Part shown: in pieces, positions 6,123 through 9,629 of the stretch
Position numbering within the stretch: position 1 is the first letter of the stretch
Layout: each line of letters begins with the position of its first letter
Assembly (NCBI GenBank): GCA_002408445.1
Contig: DHSK01000033.1
Span: 1-9,629, forward strand
Direction: 5' to 3'
DNA from: Syntrophomonas sp. UBA5288
GTDB taxonomy: Bacteria; Bacillota; Syntrophomonadia; Syntrophomonadales; Syntrophomonadaceae
Length of the DNA: 9,629 nucleotides
Translations under genes and position numbers: made by a program
The notes under the pieces: generated by a model
Told to the model about the DNA's origin: nothing
The model's input: only the letters and a program-made list of their open reading frames with translations
The model's database searches: none

Positions 6123-6153
6123 AGCCAACAAAAAGAACGTCCCTCCGTTGGCC
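6123..6153 (-). repeat. right inverted repeat of the HUH element
   Basis: Read on the minus strand it starts GGCCAACGGAGGGACGTTC and ends GTTGGCT; GCCAAC and GTTGGC within it form a 6-bp stem around a 17-nt loop containing TTTTT. It lies 9 bp past the degV stop and may double as a weak terminator for that gene. Confidence 0.85.
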
Positions 6154-6162
6154 CCTGTTTAA

Positions 6163-7020
6163 TTAGAAGCCCTTGTTAAAGAAAAAAACTCCCACTCCGC
6201 CGATTCCCAAATGGCTGCCCAACACACTGCCGATTTTGTTGACCATAAATGTCTGAAAACCAAGCTTTTCTTTTATCATGGCAATTATTTGCTGAGCTAC
6301 TTCTAAATCATCGCTATGGCTGACCCCAATAACCTGATCCGTGAAATTGCCGGCTCTTTCAGCTAAAATATTTACTATTGATTTTAACGCCTTATTTTTC
6401 CCTCTGGTCTTTTTATAGACTTCTATGGCGCCGTCCTTAACATGCAAAATAGGCTTAATGTCTAATAGATTGCCTACAATTCCCTGCGCTTTGCTGACTC
6501 TGCCGCCTTTAATCAGCCAGCTTAAATCCGGTATGGTAAAAACATGTTCTATATGTTTTACCATGTGATGGGTTTCCCTGACGATGCCGTCAAAACCCAG
6601 TTCGCCTTTTTCGAGCAGATACAGGATTTGCAGTGCAATAAGACCCGTAGCCGTCGAACCGGATTTCGTATCAACTATTTCCATTTTGCGCAAGGGATAT
6701 TTGTGCTTAAATTCCCGCATAATTGATCGAGCCAACTGGTAGGTTCCCGACATGACCGAGGAAAAAGACAGGTAAATAAAGTCCTGACCCTTATTGCAGT
6801 ATTCCTGAAACAAATTATAAATGTCTTGAGGATAGGGCTGTGCTGTTCGAGGGAGTATTCCCTTCCGCATGGCTGCATAAACCTCGTCTACCTGAATAGT
6901 TTTTTTGTCCAGAAATTCCTGACCATCCAGGAGAACTCTAAGCGGCAGTATGTCCAAATCATATTTGGCAATAACTTCATCAGGCAAATCACAGGTGCTG
7001 TCCACCAAAATCTTGATCAT
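6163..7020 (-). CDS. DegV family fatty-acid-binding protein (FakB-like)
   Basis: A 285-residue cytosolic DegV protein. This family binds a fatty acid in a deep pocket; FakB members present it to the kinase FakA for phosphorylation and phospholipid synthesis. Motifs: 'VDSTCDLP' (6-13), 'RTAQPYPQD' (58-66, TSQPS in most members), 'SFSSVMSGTYQLAR' (85-98) with the acyl-carboxylate-binding S-G-T, 'DTKSGSTATG' (117-126), 'LIKGGRVSKAQGIVGNLLDI' (169-188), and a C-terminal 'GSVLGSHLGIGGVGVFF' (264-280). Length is normal. The ATG at 7020 is chosen over a GTG at 7026, because the ribosome site AGGATGG is at a workable distance from the ATG and only 4 nt from the GTG. No FakA (DAK2-like kinase) is in the window. 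It stands as a single gene, preceded by a possible operator and followed by the HUH element. Confidence 0.93.
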   Translation of the reverse strand: MIKILVDSTCDLPDEVIAKYDLDILPLRVLLDGQEFLDKKTIQVDEVYAAMRKGILPRTAQPYPQDIYNLFQEYCNKGQDFIYLSFSSVMSGTYQLARSIMREFKHKYPLRKMEIVDTKSGSTATGLIALQILYLLEKGELGFDGIVRETHHMVKHIEHVFTIPDLSWLIKGGRVSKAQGIVGNLLDIKPILHVKDGAIEVYKKTRGKNKALKSIVNILAERAGNFTDQVIGVSHSDDLEVAQQIIAMIKEKLGFQTFMVNKIGSVLGSHLGIGGVGVFFFNKGF

Positions 7021-7042
7021 CTGCACACCATCCTAACTTAAG

Positions 7043-7067
7043 ATCACATAGTTTGAACCGATGTGAT
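7043..7067. promoter_or_regulatory. inverted repeat upstream of degV, candidate operator
   Basis: ATCACAT (7043-7049) and ATGTGAT (7061-7067) form a perfect 7-bp inverted repeat with an 11-bp spacer, 23-47 bp upstream of the degV start. Arms and spacing fit a dimeric repressor site or a 5'-UTR stem-loop. No clear promoter hexamers are visible around it. The regulator is unknown. Confidence 0.4.
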
Positions 7068-7210
7068 ACAGCACTTGGTTGGTTACTATTGTTCTATGGA
7101 TATATCCTCTAATAAAAGTAATATTCCTGAATTATTTGAAACAATGGGTTTCAAAAGAATGTTACTTGTAATGTAATTGAATAGACTAAGTCTTTCATTT
7201 CATTAATAGT

Positions 7211-7294
7211 TATACTAGCATAAGGGAAAAGAAGTGAACAGTAGCTATATTTCAAGGAGGCTCATTGAACAGGTCCAACAATGGGCCGTTATGA
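7211..7294 (+). other. orphan gene start: -10, strong ribosome site and nine codons
   Basis: On the plus strand TATACT (7211-7216) is followed by a perfect AAGGAGG (7254-7260), TTG at 7265, eight codons encoding NRSNNGPL and TGA at 7292-7294, only 3 bp before the end of the convergent toast-rack gene. The first codons resemble the start of the LiaF-like gene at 8770 (also TTG, MPKSNGRYL): a one-base shift gives '..SNNGRY'. This looks like the surviving 5' end of a LiaF-like gene. A -35 for the TATACT is not convincing. The rest of 7068-7210 shows nothing else beyond an 11-bp palindrome, AGACTAAGTCT at 7183-7193. Confidence 0.35.
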
Positions 7295-7297
7295 GGC

Positions 7298-8185
7298 TCA
7301 ATATTGGACATCGAGGTTTCCTGCTGAAATATCTATATCACAATCAACTTTAGAAATAGCTTGCTGGTAATTAGGGGAATAATACTTATTATCAATTCTG
7401 TCCCAACCCAGCGTATCGAGGTTATCGGCCTTTAATGCTCCATCTATGAGAATACTTACTCCAGTATCATTGGGGATCTGTAGTGTAACATTACTGGCTC
7501 CGGCTTCGATGTTAAGCTTACTCCTGGTTCCGTTATTACCTAATTTAAAATTGATATTACCTGCTCCTATGTCACAGTTTAGTCTCTGAAGAGGAATCCC
7601 GGTTAAGTCAATATTGCCGTCAACCGCACCGGTATCTATATCCAAAAGCCATGTTATATCAGGAGAAAGCAAAAGCTGCCAGTGGTCTATCTTGTTATGC
7701 GCAGGAAACCATGCATGACCTGATGGCTGCAAATCAACATTCAGCGTTTCCAGGTTGGCACTCACATTATTAACTACCGGCTTATTATTAAACTGTCCTT
7801 TTAATAAATCCCCGGTCCCCCCCGAAGCGACAGACAGCTTGCCTCCGCCATAATCCAGGCTCAGATGGCCCTTTTTTACATCAGAATACTGCTGCCGGGT
7901 TATGCTGATTGAAGATTTTGTGCTTGTCGTATTATTCTCAGTTCTATCCGTCTGTACAGCATACACTCCGACTGAGCCTACAGATAAAATAACAATCAGA
8001 TATGCAATTAAGTAGGGAACTCTCCCCTTGCTCAATATTCCAAATCCAAATATGATCAGCAGCACCGGCCACCATTTGCTGAGCTCATAAAAACTCACCC
8101 AAGAGCAGTAACCCAAATTAGCGAGAAAGAGCAGTTCACCAGCCACGATCAGTAAAAGGCCACTAATAAGGTTGCCTATTCTCAT
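7298..8185 (-). CDS. toast-rack / LiaF-like membrane protein
   Basis: A 295-residue protein with three N-terminal membrane helices (about 5-25, 37-53, 56-78; 'SKWWPVLLIIFGFGIL' is typical of the LiaI/LiaF-type membrane module) and a long outside domain rich in short beta-strands. Residues about 104-155 ('GHLSLDYGGGKLSVASGGTG', 'LLKGQF') match the toast_rack_N domain. Residues 180-295 carry repeated strand-turn units ('LDIDTGAVDGNIDL', 'LNCDIGAGNINFKL', 'LNIEAGASNVTLQI', 'VDCDIDISAGNLDV') that suggest a right-handed beta-solenoid as in DUF4097-like proteins. The start at 8185 is chosen because AGGGGA lies 6 nt upstream and the ATG overlaps the PspC gene stop (ATGA), which indicates translational coupling; an in-frame ATG at 8251 lies well inside the upstream gene. 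Family proteins are linked with envelope-stress sensing; direct function is not established. Confidence 0.85.
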   Translation of the reverse strand: MRIGNLISGLLLIVAGELLFLANLGYCSWVSFYELSKWWPVLLIIFGFGILSKGRVPYLIAYLIVILSVGSVGVYAVQTDRTENNTTSTKSSISITRQQYSDVKKGHLSLDYGGGKLSVASGGTGDLLKGQFNNKPVVNNVSANLETLNVDLQPSGHAWFPAHNKIDHWQLLLSPDITWLLDIDTGAVDGNIDLTGIPLQRLNCDIGAGNINFKLGNNGTRSKLNIEAGASNVTLQIPNDTGVSILIDGALKADNLDTLGWDRIDNKYYSPNYQQAISKVDCDIDISAGNLDVQY

Positions 8186-8580
8186 AACTGATCCCCTTTC
8201 CTGTTTCCAAAGAGGATATAGAGGCCTGCGATGACCAATAATAAAGGCCATCCCTTATCCCAGAAGATAGGCATTATATTCTGGATCAGAAAAACGAGGC
8301 CGATTCCGATCAACAGCAGCCCCATATTACGTCGCCGCAAAGCCCTGTGATGAAGGACATCCTCCTTTTCAGAACCATCCGGCGCGAATTCCTTCAGGGA
8401 AGTATCTTCGGGAAAAACAATCCAACAAACCAAATAAGCGATAAGTCCTATTCCTCCAGCGAAAAATGCCAGAGCCCAGACTACCCTTACCAGGGTTGCA
8501 TCTACATCCAGATATTCGGCAAGACCGGCCGCGACCCCGCCAACCATTTTATTTCTAGAGCTTCGGTGTAATTGGTTCAT
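8182..8580 (-). CDS. PspC-domain membrane protein with extra LiaI-like membrane module
   Basis: A 132-residue protein. Residues 6-58 form a PspC domain: 'NKMVGGVAAGLAEYLDVDAT' then a membrane helix 'LVRVVWALAFFAGGIGLIAY' and 'WIVFPED'. After a charged linker (about 59-84), residues 85-124 hold two further membrane helices with the 'MGLLLIGIGLVFLIQNI' and 'GWPLLLVIAGLYILF' pattern shared with LiaF-type proteins. PspC proteins sense or respond to inner-membrane damage. The ATG at 8580 follows GGAGG with 7 nt spacing. The stop overlaps the start of the toast-rack gene by 4 bp (ATGA), so the two proteins are made together. No pspA homologue is visible in the window. Confidence 0.93.
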   Translation of the reverse strand: MNQLHRSSRNKMVGGVAAGLAEYLDVDATLVRVVWALAFFAGGIGLIAYLVCWIVFPEDTSLKEFAPDGSEKEDVLHHRALRRRNMGLLLIGIGLVFLIQNIMPIFWDKGWPLLLVIAGLYILFGNRKGDQL

Positions 8581-8614
8581 ACTTTACCCTCCCTGTTTTG
8601 TGTCTAACGATTTT

Positions 8615-8644
8615 ATTCTACTCTTAAAATCTTTAGGAGGGCAA
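8615..8644 (-). promoter_or_regulatory. candidate promoter of the pspC-toast-rack operon
   Basis: Minus strand TTGCCC (8639-8644), 18-bp spacer, TAGAAT (8615-8620), 35 bp before the pspC start. It is divergent from the promoter at 8691-8719; about 46 bp separate the two -35 boxes, so one regulator could serve both. Confidence 0.55.
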
Positions 8645-8690
8645 TAGGTTCCGCTTCTATGGCATGACTTACCAATGTTAATTAAGGTTT

Positions 8691-8719
8691 TTGAATATTA
8701 CAATAGTATCCGTTAAACT
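8691..8719 (+). promoter_or_regulatory. candidate promoter of the LiaF-like gene
   Basis: TTGAAT (8691-8696), 17-bp spacer, TAAACT (8714-8719), about 50 nt before the TTG start at 8770. A fair sigma-A match; no ECF-type element is evident. Confidence 0.55.
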
Positions 8720-8769
8720 AAATAGAGTATATATTAATTGTACGATTAAAGGTAAAGGAGGATGAGTCA

Positions 8770-9474
8770 TTGCCCAAATCCAATGGACGTTATTTAGTTG
8801 GTCTGGTTATTATTGCAGCCGGTATCATTGCCCTGTTGAATAATTTTGGTGTTACCAGCATCAGTTTGGGATACCTGATCAACCTGGTTTGGCCGCTCCT
8901 GCTTGCCATGGCCGGGATTAACTTTATCATAAATCGGCGTGATACGGCCAGCATGGTGACAGGCGGTATTTTGATCGGTTTGGGACTGATCTTTTTAGGA
9001 CGGAATGCTGGCCTTTTTGACATTAACATGAATTATATCTGGCGTGGTCTCTGGCCGGTAATCATTATTTTGGTTGGAATAAGTCTGCTTAGTAAAAAAC
9101 AGCCTAATGATAAAGGACACCTAGCCATGATGGGATCCGTGGAGAAAAACAGGGAGGATTGGCGGCTTGAAAGCGGCCAATATTCAGCTATAATGGGTGC
9201 GGTCGAACTGGACATACGCAGAGCCAGCTTTGCCGAACGGGAAGTATCACTTGTTCTCAATGCGATCATGGGGGGCATTACCCTGATCGTACCCGAAGAT
9301 ATTGCCATTAGCTGCAAAGGAACCTCAATCATGGGGGGGATTGATATCCTGGGAAAAGGTTCCGGAGGTATCATCGGAAATATCAGTATTCAAAGTGGAG
9401 ATGGTGAAACCGCTTCCAAAATTCTTAACCTTGATTGTACCTGCATCATGGGCGGGATAGAAATTAAACGGTAA
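8770..9474 (+). CDS. LiaF-like cell-envelope stress protein
   Basis: A 234-residue LiaF-type protein. Four membrane helices (about 8-25, 36-54, 62-78, 90-107) form two repeats of the 'W-P-[LV]-L/I' module ('LVWPLLLAMAGINFI', 'GLWPVIIILVGISLL'). The outside C-terminal half (about 118-234) is a small beta-solenoid marked by five 'MG' turns: MMGSV, IMGAVELDI, IMGGITLIV, IMGGIDILG and IMGGIEIK. In Bacillus, LiaF restrains the LiaRS two-component system that responds to cell-wall antibiotics; here no histidine kinase or regulator is in view. The start is TTG at 8770, 8 nt after a strong AAAGGAGG; an ATG at 8762 is out of frame and there is no in-frame ATG near. The gene is divergent from pspC and probably co-regulated. 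It is intact. Confidence 0.9.
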   Translation: MPKSNGRYLVGLVIIAAGIIALLNNFGVTSISLGYLINLVWPLLLAMAGINFIINRRDTASMVTGGILIGLGLIFLGRNAGLFDINMNYIWRGLWPVIIILVGISLLSKKQPNDKGHLAMMGSVEKNREDWRLESGQYSAIMGAVELDIRRASFAEREVSLVLNAIMGGITLIVPEDIAISCKGTSIMGGIDILGKGSGGIIGNISIQSGDGETASKILNLDCTCIMGGIEIKR

Positions 9475-9489
9475 CGAGACATAAGGTAC

Positions 9490-9515
9490 GGCAGACTGTG
9501 TGAAAATCTTCTGCC
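9490..9515 (+). other. short hairpin just after the LiaF-like stop
   Basis: GGCAGA (9490-9495) and TCTGCC (9510-9515) form a 6-bp stem with a 14-nt loop, 15 bp past the stop. No T-run follows, so it may only protect the mRNA 3' end. Confidence 0.35.
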
Positions 9516-9561
9516 TCAACATTGAAAAATAATCAAATTCTTAATTAAAGTAACTAAAATT

Positions 9562-9605
9562 AGGCTGGATTCGTTTTATATCGGAGCCAGCCTTCTTACT
9601 ATTTC
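9562..9605 (+). terminator. probable rho-independent terminator of the LiaF-like gene
   Basis: AGGCTGG (9562-9568) pairs with CCAGCCT (9587-9593); four further inner pairs (9570-9573 with 9582-9585, one wobble) lengthen the stem. A pyrimidine-rich tail with interrupted Ts follows (9593-9605). The opposite side, AATTTTAG on the minus strand, could make it bidirectional. Nothing else is evident to the right edge. Confidence 0.65.
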
Positions 9606-9629
9606 TCTGACCCCCAGGATATTAATTAC

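Larger units (their letters stand above)
5934..6153 (+). mobile_element. decayed non-autonomous REP/Y1 (HUH) transposon derivative, MITE-like
   Basis: A 220-bp unit bounded by two 31-bp imperfect inverted repeats (24 of 31 positions match). Each end also contains a short palindrome of its own, GCCAA(C)...(G)TTGGC. Such palindromic ends in opposite orientation are typical of REP/BIME-like sequences moved by Y1 HUH transposases of the IS200/IS605-related group. Inside lies the 5' end of exactly such a transposase (6018-6122), broken by two stop codons and cut off after about 35 codons where the right end begins. The simplest reading is an element that lost most of its transposase by internal deletion and then decayed. 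It inserted between the antitoxin promoter and the degV stop, 9 bp from the latter. No target duplication is visible, as expected for this class. Confidence 0.75.

Noticed and set aside
7021..7026. GTG at 7026 as degV start
   Set aside because: Only 4 nt from the ribosome site; ATG at 7020 gives the usual DegV N-terminus.
8186..8251. ATG at 8251 as toast-rack start
   Set aside because: Adds 22 residues overlapping the PspC gene with no ribosome site; the ATGA overlap at 8185 is the better start.
8632..8642. AGGAGGG on the plus strand near 8635
   Set aside because: No start codon at a proper distance leads to an open frame; it coincides with the -35 region of the minus-strand promoter.
9033..9374. 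Minus-strand 113-codon frame inside the LiaF-like gene
   Set aside because: Antisense shadow; the plus-strand product shows clear LiaF-type repeats.

Overview
The window looks like a chromosomal segment of an AT-rich, Gram-positive-lineage anaerobe (Bacillota, perhaps Negativicutes or Clostridia; the exact taxon is inference). Reasons: strong AGGAGG-type ribosome sites throughout, a TTG start, a clostridial-style chemoreceptor, DUF1992 and DUF169 proteins, a DegV protein, and PspC/LiaF-type envelope-stress genes. No phage, plasmid, CRISPR or rRNA/tRNA signal is visible.

Layout. 1-325 (-): start of a DUF169 protein that runs off the left edge. 478-807 (-): a DUF1992 (DnaJC28-like) protein with its own promoter. 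884-1383: a gene-free stretch. 1384-3381 (+): a complete methyl-accepting chemotaxis protein, followed by a possible 36-residue coupled ORF and a 13-bp hairpin that separates it from convergent genes. 3619-4919 (-): a two-gene unit, macro-domain ADP-ribose hydrolase then exodeoxyribonuclease III. The macro gene carries an in-frame TAA whose downstream codons still encode the expected C-terminal helix. 5037-5079: a strong terminator closing the next minus-strand unit. 5109-5818 (-): a toxin-antitoxin pair, AbrB/MazE-like antitoxin with RelE/ParE-like toxin, with a promoter and paired direct repeats at its start. 5934-6153: a 220-bp decayed mobile element, two inverted palindromic ends around the 5' end of a REP-associated (Y1, HUH) transposase with nonsense codons. 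6163-7020 (-): a DegV fatty-acid-binding protein. 7027-7297: a control region with an inverted repeat before degV and, on the plus strand, what looks like a promoter, Shine-Dalgarno and the first codons of a lost gene. 7298-8580 (-) and 8770-9474 (+): a divergent envelope-stress cluster (pspC-like and toast-rack protein with overlapping stop/start, facing a LiaF-like protein).

How the genes relate. The PspC, toast-rack and LiaF-like proteins share the same N-terminal membrane architecture and a 189-bp divergent promoter region, so they probably act together in sensing or buffering membrane stress. Macro and exoA form a DNA-damage/ADP-ribose repair pair. The rest are independent units. I do not see a large undescribed system. 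The most unusual items are the HUH-transposase deletion derivative, the macro nonsense codon, the mixed-family toxin-antitoxin operon with its repeat operator, and the orphan gene start at 7254-7294.
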